From NCBI GenBank assembly GCA_937888775.1, contig CALAQT010000054.1, positions 1 through 17,151 on the forward strand: DNA of 17,151 nt, given 5' to 3'. The position numbers and the translations under genes were made by a program. Below the pieces are notes generated by a model. It was given only the letters and a program-made list of their open reading frames with translations, was not told the DNA's origin and did no database searches. Positions 1 to 6,332 of this stretch are shown piece after piece (within the stretch, counting starts at the first letter, position 1; each line of letters opens with the position of its first letter). This stretch comes from an uncultured Actinomycetes bacterium. Lineage in GTDB: Bacteria > Actinomycetota > Thermoleophilia > Solirubrobacterales > Solirubrobacteraceae.

Positions 1-133
1 ACCGAGGCACGCCGCAACCATAACCACCCCACCGGACACTAAGGAAACGGTATTGGGTCTAGATGAGTGATCCCGAATTGGTGGCGGCCGTGATGGCTGG
101 GCCAGGAGGGAAGGAGAGGTCGTCGAAGGTCAG

Positions 134-149
134 CGTTGCTCTAGCAACG
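134..149. repeat. 7-bp inverted repeat ahead of transposase fragment
   Basis: CGTTGCT-CT-AGCAACG, a perfect 7-bp palindrome with a 2-nt spacer, sits about 20 bp upstream of the fragment's GTG. It could be a regulatory hairpin of the old insertion sequence. No direct-repeat target duplication was found around it. Confidence 0.4.
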
Positions 150-169
150 TCGACCACGGAGGTGGCCTC

Positions 170-295
170 GTGCTCGCCGACCTCGACGACCTTCTCACCG
201 CACTTTATGTGCTGGTGGATGATCTCCTGCCCGCCAGACGCGGTGCAGGACGACGCCCAAGGATCACCGCGGCGGAGCTCATCACGCTCGCGGTC
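170..295 (+). pseudogene. IS982-like transposase, N-terminal fragment
   Basis: A GTG start with GGAGG at 158-162 opens a frame whose first 42 residues look like the N-terminus of IS982-type DDE transposases: a Leu/Asp-rich start (LDDLLTALYVLVDDLLP), a basic Arg/Pro stretch (RRGAGRRPRIT) and then AELITLAV. After residue 42 the expected 'AQVLLGF...' region is absent and the frame continues as Arg-rich noise, so the catalytic domain is gone. The break at 295-300 coincides with the start of integrase homology in another frame. Family assignment is from memory of the family's N-terminal pattern; a related IS4/IS5-group element is possible. Confidence 0.6.
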
Positions 296-299
296 GACC

Positions 300-557
300 G
301 GGACCGACGGGTGGCTGATCCCCGGCCGGCACGCTGGGCAGCACATCACCGCCGACCGACTGCAGCAACGGCTCAAGCGTCACGGGATCGAGCGCAGCCG
401 AGAGGGCCGGCACGCCGCGCTGCTCGCGCTCGCCGCGCGGCTCCCTGCGCCGATATTCGCCGAGCGGATCGGGATCCACCAATCACGCGCGGCGGCCTGG
501 GCCCGGATGGCCGGCGCCACCTACGCCGACTACGTCGCGGCGCGGCTCGACAAGTGA
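300..557 (+). pseudogene. Integrase-like protein, C-terminal fragment
   Basis: The frame ending at the stop at 555-557 encodes about 85 residues resembling the C-terminal end of a family of actinobacterial integrase-like (XerD-related) proteins: a GWLIPGR start, QHITADRLQQRLKRHGI, then the alanine-rich LLALAARLPAPIFAERIGIH followed by AAAWARMAGATYADYV. No ribosome binding site or start precedes it. The same frame upstream of 300 is antisense/out-of-frame noise over the transposase fragment, so the catalytic part is missing. Read together with 170-295 this is a fusion scar of two mobile-element genes, not a working protein. Confidence 0.6.
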
Positions 558-584
558 ACCTCTGTGCCTATCTCCGTCGCGGCG

Positions 585-878
585 TTAGCCTGCCACGCCC
601 GCAGGATCCCGCGACGGTTGCGCGTCGGAGGTCCGAGCTGCGTCGTCGAGCGCGCCGCGGAGCTGCCGGTACTGCTCGACTGTGATCTCGCCGCCGGCGA
701 GTCGCCGGTCGAGGATGTCGCGGGCCGACTCGCCCGCGGCGGTCGGGCCGGTGTCGCTGCGGCTGCTCAGAGAGACGAGCCAGACGATCACACCGACGAT
801 CAGCGCGAGGATGATCAGCGTGCCGAAGATCGAGAAGACCCAGTCCCCGGTGCTCATGTGATTGCCCCAATACATCAT
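585..878 (-). CDS. SHOCT-domain small membrane protein
   Basis: 97 residues. One membrane helix lies at about residues 14-37 (VFSIFGTLIILALIVGVIVW), then a polar linker and a C-terminal SHOCT motif at about 52-78 (ARDILDRRLAGGEITVEQY, then RQLRGAL). SHOCT is a short helical oligomerisation module often found at the end of small membrane proteins. The start ATG overlaps the stop of the upstream gene by four bases (ATGA, 875-878), and GGAGGTGA lies a few bases upstream, so the two are translated as a pair. An internal ATG at residue 8 is an alternative. Membrane protein with SHOCT is well supported; the role in metal response is inferred only from the neighbouring csoR and its operator. Confidence 0.85.
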   Translation of the reverse strand: MMYWGNHMSTGDWVFSIFGTLIILALIVGVIVWLVSLSSRSDTGPTAAGESARDILDRRLAGGEITVEQYRQLRGALDDAARTSDAQPSRDPAGVAG

Positions 879-1108
879 CGATGTTCACCTCCGTTGCGGC
901 TGCCCATGCCGCCCATCATGTTCATCATCATCGCCATCATCGCGGCGCACATGACGGCGGCGAAGATGAAGCTGACGCTGGCGACGCCGGTGGCGACGAG
1001 CACGATTGCGATGACGAGCATCGCGACGCAGCCGAGCATCATCCAGCCGTGCCCCGCGTCGCGGACGCGTTGCTTGAGATTGGTCTGATTGGTGTGCAGC
1101 AGGTTCAT
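875..1108 (-). CDS. Met-rich two-helix membrane protein
   Basis: 77 residues from the ATG at 1108, chosen because GAGG (1114-1117 on the complement) lies 5 nt upstream; a longer frame from 1201 has no such site. A short cytoplasmic-looking N-terminus is followed by a hydrophobic stretch (about 22-42), a second one (about 44-60), and a tail extremely rich in methionine (MMAMMMNMMGGMGS) ending with a His. Methionine clusters are a known way for bacterial copper proteins to hold Cu(I). It is the first gene of a two-gene operon with the SHOCT protein and starts about 125 bp downstream of a CsoR-type operator (1233-1249), so it is probably metal-induced. I do not recognise a named family. Confidence 0.8.
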   Translation of the reverse strand: MNLLHTNQTNLKQRVRDAGHGWMMLGCVAMLVIAIVLVATGVASVSFIFAAVMCAAMMAMMMNMMGGMGSRNGGEHR

Positions 1109-1232
1109 GCTGACCTCGATCGCCGCTTGTGATGGAGGAACGGTGCCCTCTGGTCGTTTCATGCTGCGGCTCACGCTACGCCGAACGGGGCGGTCCGCCA
1201 TCCGCGGTTAGGTGCATCAGACCTACGGGAAA

Positions 1233-1249
1233 ATACCCACTGGGGGTAT
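1233..1249. promoter_or_regulatory. CsoR-type operator ahead of membrane operon
   Basis: ATACCC-ACTGG-GGGTAT: perfect 6-bp arms around 5 nt. On the minus strand the core reads CCCCCAGTGGG, close to the core of the known mycobacterial CsoR operator as I recall it. The site lies between the csoR stop (1333) and the start of the Met-rich/SHOCT operon (1108) and shares the pattern TACCC-N5-GGGTA with the site at 1653-1667. Confidence 0.75.
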
Positions 1250-1332
1250 GTTAGGGTCGGCCTGTGGGTGAGATCTGCCGCCGCGGTTGCGGCATGAGGA
1301 CTGGCAGCGAGTGCCCGGCGCCGGCCGGCGGC

Positions 1333-1629
1333 TCAGCCGCGTCTGAGGAGTCGTCCGACGGCGGCCATCATCTCTTCGGTCCGCTCGTCCTGCTGGTCGG
1401 GCTCAGCGCCGATCACGCAGGTGTGGGCGTGCCCGTCGAGCAGTCCGAGCGCGACCTTGTCCAGCGCGGCTTGGGCGGCGCTGATCTGGGTGAGGATGTC
1501 GATGCAGTACCGGTCGTCCTGCACCATTCCCTCGATCCCGCGGATCTGTCCTTCGATCCGTCGCAGGCGGGCGAGCAGCTGGTCTTTGGTGGCGGTATAG
1601 CCCCTGGCGGGCGCCTGAGTCTTCGGCAT
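1333..1629 (-). CDS. csoR: CsoR-family copper-sensing repressor
   Basis: 98 residues, the usual length of the family. The all-helical fold is recognisable from RLRRIEGQIRGIEGMV (about 21-36). The Cu(I) ligands of Mycobacterium tuberculosis CsoR (Tyr35-Cys36, His61, Cys65) map exactly to Tyr41-Cys42, His67 and Cys71 with identical 25- and 4-residue spacing. Apo-CsoR represses and Cu(I) binding releases DNA. There is no Shine-Dalgarno; TAGGAT lies 6 nt before the ATG, suggesting a leaderless transcript. The gene diverges from the permease, and a CsoR-type palindrome (1653-1667) overlaps its presumed -35/spacer, implying autoregulation. Related members of the family sense nickel or sulfane sulfur, but the full Cys-His-Cys triad argues for copper. 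Confidence 0.93.
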   Translation of the reverse strand: MPKTQAPARGYTATKDQLLARLRRIEGQIRGIEGMVQDDRYCIDILTQISAAQAALDKVALGLLDGHAHTCVIGAEPDQQDERTEEMMAAVGRLLRRG

Positions 1630-1635
1630 CCCCGA

Positions 1636-1641
1636 ATCCTA
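1636..1641 (-). promoter_or_regulatory. Candidate -10 box of leaderless csoR
   Basis: On the minus strand TAGGAT is followed by TCGGGG and then the csoR ATG at 1629. TANNNT six to seven bases before the start codon is the usual layout of leaderless actinobacterial mRNAs. A -35 at about 17 bp spacing would fall inside the operator at 1653-1667. Confidence 0.5.
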
Positions 1642-1652
1642 CCACGTACCTC

Positions 1653-1667
1653 TACCCCCTAGGGGTA
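1653..1667. promoter_or_regulatory. CsoR-type operator in divergent csoR/permease promoter
   Basis: TACCCC-CTA-GGGGTA, a perfect palindrome, equivalent to TACCC-N5-GGGTA at 1234-1248. It ends 6 bp before the permease ATG and about 24 bp from the csoR start, so one bound repressor could control both directions. Confidence 0.8.
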
Positions 1668-1673
1668 TCTGTT

Positions 1674-2981
1674 ATGGTGGCTGGCGTGAGTGTGTTCGAT
1701 GTGATCTGGCACGGCCTGCGGGATTCGTTTCTGATGGCGTGGGAGGTGTGGTGGGCGCTCGTGCTCGGGTTCGCGATCTCCGCGATCGTGCAGGCATGGG
1801 TCCCCCGCGAGCGGATCCAGGGGCTGATGAGCGGCTCCGGCCCGCGCCCGGTCGGCTGGGCGACCGGCCTCGGCGCCGCGTCGTCGTCGTGCTCCTACGC
1901 AGCGATCGCGATCGGCAAGTCGCTGTTCCAGAAGGGCGCCTCGGCGGCCTCAGCGCTGGCGTTCCAGTTCGCCTCGACGAACCTCGTGTGGGAGCTCGGG
2001 CTGGTGCTGTGGGTGCTGATCGGCTGGCAGTTCACCGTGGCCGAGTACGTCGGCGGGATCGTGATGATCGTGCTGATGACGGTGCTGCTGCGGCTGTTCG
2101 TCAGCCGCCAACTCGAGGAGCAGGCTCGTGAACACGCACAGGAAGCGGACACCGGCCACCAGCACCACGCCGCCGGCGAAGAGCTGTCCTGGCGTGAGCG
2201 GCTCACCTCGGCGCGGGCGTGGTCGGACGTCGCGCACAACTTCCGCGGCGACTGGCAGATGCTGTGGAAGGAGATCACGATCGGGTTCCTGCTCGCGGGG
2301 TTCATCGCGCAGTTCGGCAACGGCTTCTTCGAGCACCTGTTCCTGCGCAACGCTCCGGCGCCGCTGCCGACGATCGAGAACGTGATCATCGCCCCGATCA
2401 TCGCGGTGCTCAGCTTCGTCTGCTCGGTCGGGAACGTCCCGCTCGCTGCGGTGCTGTGGTCGGGCGGGATCTCGTTCGCCGGGGTGCTCGCGTTTCTGTT
2501 CGCAGACCTGATCGTGCTGCCGATCCTCGCGATCTACCGCAAGTACTACGGCATGCGATTCACCGTGCGGATCACCGCGCTGATGTTCGTGACGATGGTG
2601 ATCGCCGCGCTGATCGTCAACGGCATCTTCAGCGCGCTCGGGCTGCTCCCCACCGGACCACGACCGACCCGCGCCGACATCTTCACCGCGATCCACCTCG
2701 ACTACAAGCTCGCGCTCAACCTGCTCGGCGTCGCGATCTTCGCAGGCCTGTTCTGGCTCACCGTCCAGCGCGGAGCGACCGACCCCGTGTGCGGGATGAA
2801 GGTCGACCGCGCCAAGGCCGTGACCAAGCAGTTCGGCGGGCGGACCTACTACTTCTGCTCGGACCACTGCCTGCACGCGTTCGAAGCCGACCCCGACAAG
2901 TACCTGAGCGGAACGCACCCGCCGATCACGGGCACGCCGCCCATGCCCACCACTGAGCGGACACGAGGGGAATCGCGATGA
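1674..2981 (+). CDS. ArsP/DUF318-type permease fused to YHS domain
   Basis: 435 residues. An eight-or-so-helix permease (about residues 8-365) has the twin signatures of the family: SSSCSYAA at 70-77 followed by IAIGKSLFQKGAS, and VCSVGNVPLAAVLWSGG near 249-265. A charged His-containing loop (about 145-175) separates the halves. A YHS domain follows at about 369-412 with DPVCGMKV and YYFCSDHC, a small metal-binding module. Family members export organoarsenicals (ArsP) or are uncharacterised; next to csoR and with a Cys-bearing YHS tail, handling copper or another soft metal is more likely, but that is inference. The ATG at 1674 has no clear Shine-Dalgarno and sits just after the operator; GTG at 1686 is an alternative start if transcription begins downstream. 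It overlaps the next gene by ATGA. Confidence 0.88.
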   Translation: MVAGVSVFDVIWHGLRDSFLMAWEVWWALVLGFAISAIVQAWVPRERIQGLMSGSGPRPVGWATGLGAASSSCSYAAIAIGKSLFQKGASAASALAFQFASTNLVWELGLVLWVLIGWQFTVAEYVGGIVMIVLMTVLLRLFVSRQLEEQAREHAQEADTGHQHHAAGEELSWRERLTSARAWSDVAHNFRGDWQMLWKEITIGFLLAGFIAQFGNGFFEHLFLRNAPAPLPTIENVIIAPIIAVLSFVCSVGNVPLAAVLWSGGISFAGVLAFLFADLIVLPILAIYRKYYGMRFTVRITALMFVTMVIAALIVNGIFSALGLLPTGPRPTRADIFTAIHLDYKLALNLLGVAIFAGLFWLTVQRGATDPVCGMKVDRAKAVTKQFGGRTYYFCSDHCLHAFEADPDKYLSGTHPPITGTPPMPTTERTRGESR

Positions 2982-3535
2982 CCGAACGCGGCAAGCAGCT
3001 TCACGCGACCACCGACGAGCAGATCGCAGAGCTGATCAACCTGATCTCGGCACTGGACGAGGGCTCGCTGCGCCGGCCGTGCCCCGGCCGGGAGAAGCTC
3101 GGCGACGGGACCGTCGGCGCGTCCGCGCGGCACACGGCCGACAACTACCAGCGGATCGCCGCCTTCGTCCAGACCAGCGACCGGATGTCAGGCGCCCACG
3201 GACCGGCGCAGCACGGGGGTCATCGCATCCCTCGGTTCCTGCGAGCGATCGGCCACAGACCGTCAGACCACGCCGAACACGACCCGGGCGCCGGACAACA
3301 CGACGGCGAGTACACGGCAGACACGATCGATGTGGGCGCCGTGGTCGAGCAGCTCTCAGGCTCCCGCGACACGCTCGGCCGGATCGCGGAGTTGACCGAC
3401 ACTCAGCTGGACGCGATCCCACCGGACGGCAGCTTCAGGTTCTGCGACGGGCACCGCACCCTCGAACAGGTCCTCGCAGGCCTCCTCAAGCATCAAGCCC
3501 ACCAGCTCGAAGCGCTCAGGACCGGCCTCGATTGA
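2978..3535 (+). CDS. DinB-like four-helix protein with His-rich insert
   Basis: 185 residues. The start overlaps the permease stop (ATGA, 2978-2981) and GAGGGG lies upstream, so the two form an operon. The pattern fits the DinB/YfiT four-helix metalloprotein superfamily: an N-terminal helix (TTDEQIAELINLISALDE), SARHTADNYQRI with a candidate ligand His, and a C-terminal KHQAHQ (about 171-176) supplying the paired histidines. The middle (about 68-110) is unusually rich in His, Asp and Gly and looks flexible. DinB proteins include thiol transferases and damage-induced proteins; here a metal or thiol role beside the permease is plausible. The superfamily call is from motif layout only. Confidence 0.72.
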   Translation: MTERGKQLHATTDEQIAELINLISALDEGSLRRPCPGREKLGDGTVGASARHTADNYQRIAAFVQTSDRMSGAHGPAQHGGHRIPRFLRAIGHRPSDHAEHDPGAGQHDGEYTADTIDVGAVVEQLSGSRDTLGRIAELTDTQLDAIPPDGSFRFCDGHRTLEQVLAGLLKHQAHQLEALRTGLD

Positions 3536-3546
3536 GCACCGCGCAC

Positions 3547-3551
3547 GGAGG
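3547..3551 (+). promoter_or_regulatory. Ribosome binding site that favours GTG 3557
   Basis: GGAGG lies 5 nt before the GTG at 3557. The later ATG at 3632, which would put the signal peptide at the very N-terminus, has no comparable site. Confidence 0.5.
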
Positions 3552-3556
3552 TTCGC

Positions 3557-3572
3557 GTGGGTAGTTGCCCAC
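3557..3572. repeat. Small hairpin at gene start
   Basis: GTGGG-TAGTTG-CCCAC forms a 5-bp stem that covers the GTG start of the downstream gene. No T-tract follows, so a terminator is unlikely; it may simply fold over the start codon. Confidence 0.3.
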
Positions 3573-4273
3573 ACCCGCCTTACGGGCCTGAACGGTCGCC
3601 GCTGCGCTTGCCGCGACCTGCCGTCCTGGATATGCGCCCCCGGCTCGCGCTCATCACAATCGCTCTCGTTCTCCTGATCCCGGCCGCCGCGCGCGCGTCA
3701 TTGACCGACGAACAGCGACAGGGACAGAACCTGATCGGGCAGCTGCAAGCCGGCACCAAGACCTGCAGCGCCCTGTCCGCCGGCGATCTCGATCACATCG
3801 GCGAGTACGTGATGTTCCGCGCGCTCGGGTCCACCAGCCTGCACCAGGCGATGAACGACCGCATGCGCGCGATGCTCGGCGAACAGGGCGAGTCCCGGAT
3901 GCACCAGCTCCTCGGCGCTCGCTACGCCGGCTGCTCCACCCGCACCGGCGGGATCGCCGGCGGCGCCGGAATGATGGGCGGCTCCGCAATGATGGGCGGC
4001 TACGCCGCCAACGGCGGCATCGGCGCGATGATGAGCTCAAGCGAGTGGAGCTGGATCATGGGCGGCGCCTGGCAGCACATGACCCGCCAGGACTGGCAGC
4101 GCCGCCAGCAACAGCTCCTCGGTCCCGGCGCCGGCACCATGATGAACAACGGTTGGAGCGCGATCGCCATCATCGCTGTCTGCCTCGGAGCCGTCATCCT
4201 CGTCGCCCTCGAGATCCTCGCCGTCGTCCGCCGTCCATTCAGACGGCCACCGACCGCCGCACCCACGCCCTAA
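3557..4273 (+). CDS. Exported Met/Gly-rich membrane-anchored protein
   Basis: 238 residues from GTG 3557 (GGAGG upstream) or 213 from ATG 3632, which begins MRPRLALITIALVLLIPAAA, a textbook signal peptide ending AARA. A helical domain follows (LTDEQRQGQNLIGQLQ... to LLGARYAGC) with two cysteines about 75 residues apart, then a flexible Gly/Met segment (GAGMMGGSAMMGGYAANGG), a Trp/Met region (SSSEWSWIMGGAWQHM), and a C-terminal membrane helix (AIAIIAVCLGAVILVALEIL) with a basic end. Topology is therefore extracytoplasmic with a C-terminal anchor. Met clusters and its place about 20-100 bp after the permease-DinB operon suggest a periplasm-side copper-binding role, as for the Met-rich protein at 875-1108. 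No named family recognised. Confidence 0.8.
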   Translation: MGSCPHPPYGPERSPLRLPRPAVLDMRPRLALITIALVLLIPAAARASLTDEQRQGQNLIGQLQAGTKTCSALSAGDLDHIGEYVMFRALGSTSLHQAMNDRMRAMLGEQGESRMHQLLGARYAGCSTRTGGIAGGAGMMGGSAMMGGYAANGGIGAMMSSSEWSWIMGGAWQHMTRQDWQRRQQQLLGPGAGTMMNNGWSAIAIIAVCLGAVILVALEILAVVRRPFRRPPTAAPTP

Positions 4274-4578
4274 GCGGGCTCTCGATCGCGCTCCTCGCCG
4301 GCGTGACCCGCTAGGCCAGCGGCGGCCGATCCCCCTCAGGTCGACGCGCACGCGACTCAACACCTCAGCCTCCGCGGTGTGGGTGCCGGACCAATGCCCT
4401 CCACCGTTGCAGACGACCGGCGGGCCTGCAAGCCCTCCGGGATCGCCGACGCGCCCTCCCTACGGTCGGGTTCCGGCCCGCCGGACGTCCGCACCGGGGG
4501 CACATGTCCAACACCCACACAAGCAGCGCCCGGCGCGAACCCGCCTATTCCGGCGCTCCCAATATCCGAACGTTGCCA

Positions 4579-4659
4579 GTCGAACGCCGGCAGTCCCGCC
4601 GGTCTGGCAACGGATGCGCCAGCGCCGAGGAACAGGAGCCAGTCGGAATCCATCGTCAC
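4579..4659 (-). pseudogene. SIR2-like protein, N-terminal remnant
   Basis: From GTG 4659 (or ATG 4653) the first 27 residues read MTMDSD then WLLFLGAGASVARPAGLPAF. This is the glycine-rich NAD-binding start of SIR2-like domains (FLGAGAS...GLP), including the SIR2 proteins of antiphage systems. After Phe26 the frame continues as low-complexity sequence with no SIR2 features, and no continuation is obvious in the other minus frames. There is no ribosome binding site. I read it as the surviving 5' end of a lost gene; chance similarity over 20 residues cannot be excluded. Confidence 0.45.
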
Positions 4660-5622
4660 GCGAGGACGGAAGGTACACCGCCGCCGGCGCGCGCTTCAAC
4701 GTGAGACCGGACTCTCCGCTCTTTTCGGGTGAGAGCATGCGTGCCGACGTCGGCGCCGCCAGGTCGGGCCATCCGCGCGCATCAGCACGAGTGCTATCCC
4801 AGAAAGCGCTCGTGCGAATCTGGGCGGCATCGAGCCGCACCTGACTTCCGAGTTCGCCCAGATCCGAGCGCGCCGTTGGTGGCCGGCGCAGACGGCGTGG
4901 CGGTGCTGCGCTGCGCTCCGCCACTTGCGCTTTCATCGGGATCGGCGAGGATCGCTCGCTGGTGCTTGCGCGTGAAGGCACGAGCCACGCGCCGGGACCG
5001 ATGACACGCCAGCCGATCGTCTCGGGGCAGAAGCTGGACGGTCCGGACAGGACGCCTCCTCCTGGGCGAATGCACAAGCGGCGAGCTCGGCGCCGGCAGA
5101 CAGGTCGGCGCCGCTGGTTGCACGCGATAGGGACAGTGACGGCGATGCCGCCTATCGCTTGCTGGGGAGCCTCACCGCGGCGAGCCAGCTAACGTCCGTG
5201 ATGCTTGCTGAGACGCGTCGGACAAGCAAGCGCCTGCGCAGGACACGTCGTCGCGGTTCGGCGATCGGACGCGTGAGCTGGCGGCTCGGTCAGCACCGAC
5301 CGCTCGTGGTCCCGCTTCGACGACAACATCGGGCGGCGAGCTCCAACCGCCAGGATGCGGAGTAGCGGGCCATTGCGCGCGAGCCGGCGGAAGGCCCGGT
5401 ACGGGCCGACGCGAACCCTGTCAGGCATCGAGGGTCTTGTACGCGGGGGAACGTTGAGCGGACGCCGACGCCTCGGTCCGTGGTTTAGTCGTTCGCGGCT
5501 GTCAAGGCCGGTTGAAAGGCCGGCCACCAGCGCCGGTCGTACGGCTCGACTCGCTCGGTCTCGGCGTGAGCTGGTAGGACGAGGTGATGCCCGGACAAGT
5601 TGCGGCTGTGCGGGGTGATCGT

Positions 5623-5638
5623 CCACGGGATCCCGTGG
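5623..5638. repeat. 16-bp perfect palindrome after Cys-rich gene
   Basis: CCACGGGATCCCGTGG is self-complementary over all 16 bases and lies 22 bp beyond the stop of the minus-strand Cys-rich gene. It could act as a transcription end or protein-binding site, but there is no T-tract. Confidence 0.4.
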
Positions 5639-5660
5639 GGACTCTGGCGCGGCGCGAGAC

Positions 5661-6332
5661 TCAACACCGGCCGTTGACAGGGAACCCGGCGGCCTTGCTC
5701 TGCAGACACGCTGCGCAGGATTCGCCGCAACTTGTGGTGTCTCCGTTAGGCAGGCAACCGGCGGCGACCACGCCCGTGGGACAGAAGCAGCACTGCTCCA
5801 CGCACATGTCGCATCCTGGCTGGGGTGGGTACTTCTTGGGGTCGCCGCAGTTGGGCGAGCCACATTGTCCCGCGTCGTATTGGTAGCGAACTACGTTCGC
5901 CGTGTTGCACCCGTCAAACCTGACGGTTTCGGTCAGGACGAGAAGCGCGCCAAGGCCGCCGAGCTTGATCTTTGAGGCGACGTATGCGGTGTAGTCCTGG
6001 ACGGTCGGGAGATCGACACCGAAAGCCGCCTTAGAGCATGTCGAGAAGCGCGTCAGGGCTGCCGCGTTGGCGTCGTTGAGGCATTGGACGGCGCAGTAGG
6101 CGTCGGCACGCGCTGTGGATGGGTTGGCGAGGCGCAGCGGGAGCATCGCGAGCACGCTGGCGGATAGGGCGCGGGTGAGCAGTTTCCGGCGCGAGAGCTG
6201 ACCGTTCCCGATCGCCGGGCGGTCATCCGGCGCGGGAAAGGGCGTGGGCGAACGCTTGGCGATCCGTAGCGCGAGCCGGTCGATGCGGGAGCCCGCAGCC
6301 CTGTCGCTGGAGAGGTGGGCCGGGCGGCTCAC
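5661..6332 (-). CDS. Cys-rich Tat-exported protein of unknown function
   Basis: 223 residues starting at GTG 6332, which overlaps the stop of the upstream frame (GTGA). After about 45 polar residues comes a twin-arginine signal: LSRRKLLTRALSAS, a hydrophobic core and a cleavage-like STARADAYC. The mature part of about 145 residues holds 16 cysteines, most in the last 80 (CGSPNCGDPKK, GCDMCVEQCCFCPTG, CGESCAACLQSK), and ends in Cys. An even number of cysteines with Tat export suggests a folded, disulfide- or cofactor-bearing extracellular protein. A run of CxxC/CCxC also allows metal or Fe-S binding. No family recognised. The only partner in sight is the truncated gene upstream with which it is translationally coupled. 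Confidence 0.8.
   Translation of the reverse strand: MSRPAHLSSDRAAGSRIDRLALRIAKRSPTPFPAPDDRPAIGNGQLSRRKLLTRALSASVLAMLPLRLANPSTARADAYCAVQCLNDANAAALTRFSTCSKAAFGVDLPTVQDYTAYVASKIKLGGLGALLVLTETVRFDGCNTANVVRYQYDAGQCGSPNCGDPKKYPPQPGCDMCVEQCCFCPTGVVAAGCLPNGDTTSCGESCAACLQSKAAGFPVNGRC

Larger units (their letters stand above)
4274..5660. other. Gene-poor stretch with decayed coding remnants
   Basis: About 1.4 kb without a convincing intact gene. Open frames here on both strands are Arg/Ser/Pro-rich and mutually overlapping, with no ribosome binding site or domain. The one recognisable remnant is a SIR2-like N-terminal motif at 4579-4659 (minus). A minus-strand segment around 5485-5660 (GIPWTITPHSRNLSGHHLVL, then VEPYDRRWWP) has more balanced composition and may be another relic, but I cannot name it. 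Confidence 0.6.

Noticed and set aside
63..299. Upstream part of the frame that ends in the integrase fragment
   Set aside because: Out of frame with the transposase fragment and without recognisable protein features; only the part after 300 looks like integrase.
1950..2918. 322-residue open frame on the minus strand
   Set aside because: Exactly antisense to the permease; composition rich in His/Asp/Arg typical of a shadow frame, no ribosome binding site or domain.
4273..4313. Possible terminator after the Met-rich gene (AGCGGG ... CCCGCT)
   Set aside because: Only 6-bp arms with a loop of about 29 nt and no T-tract; likely chance.
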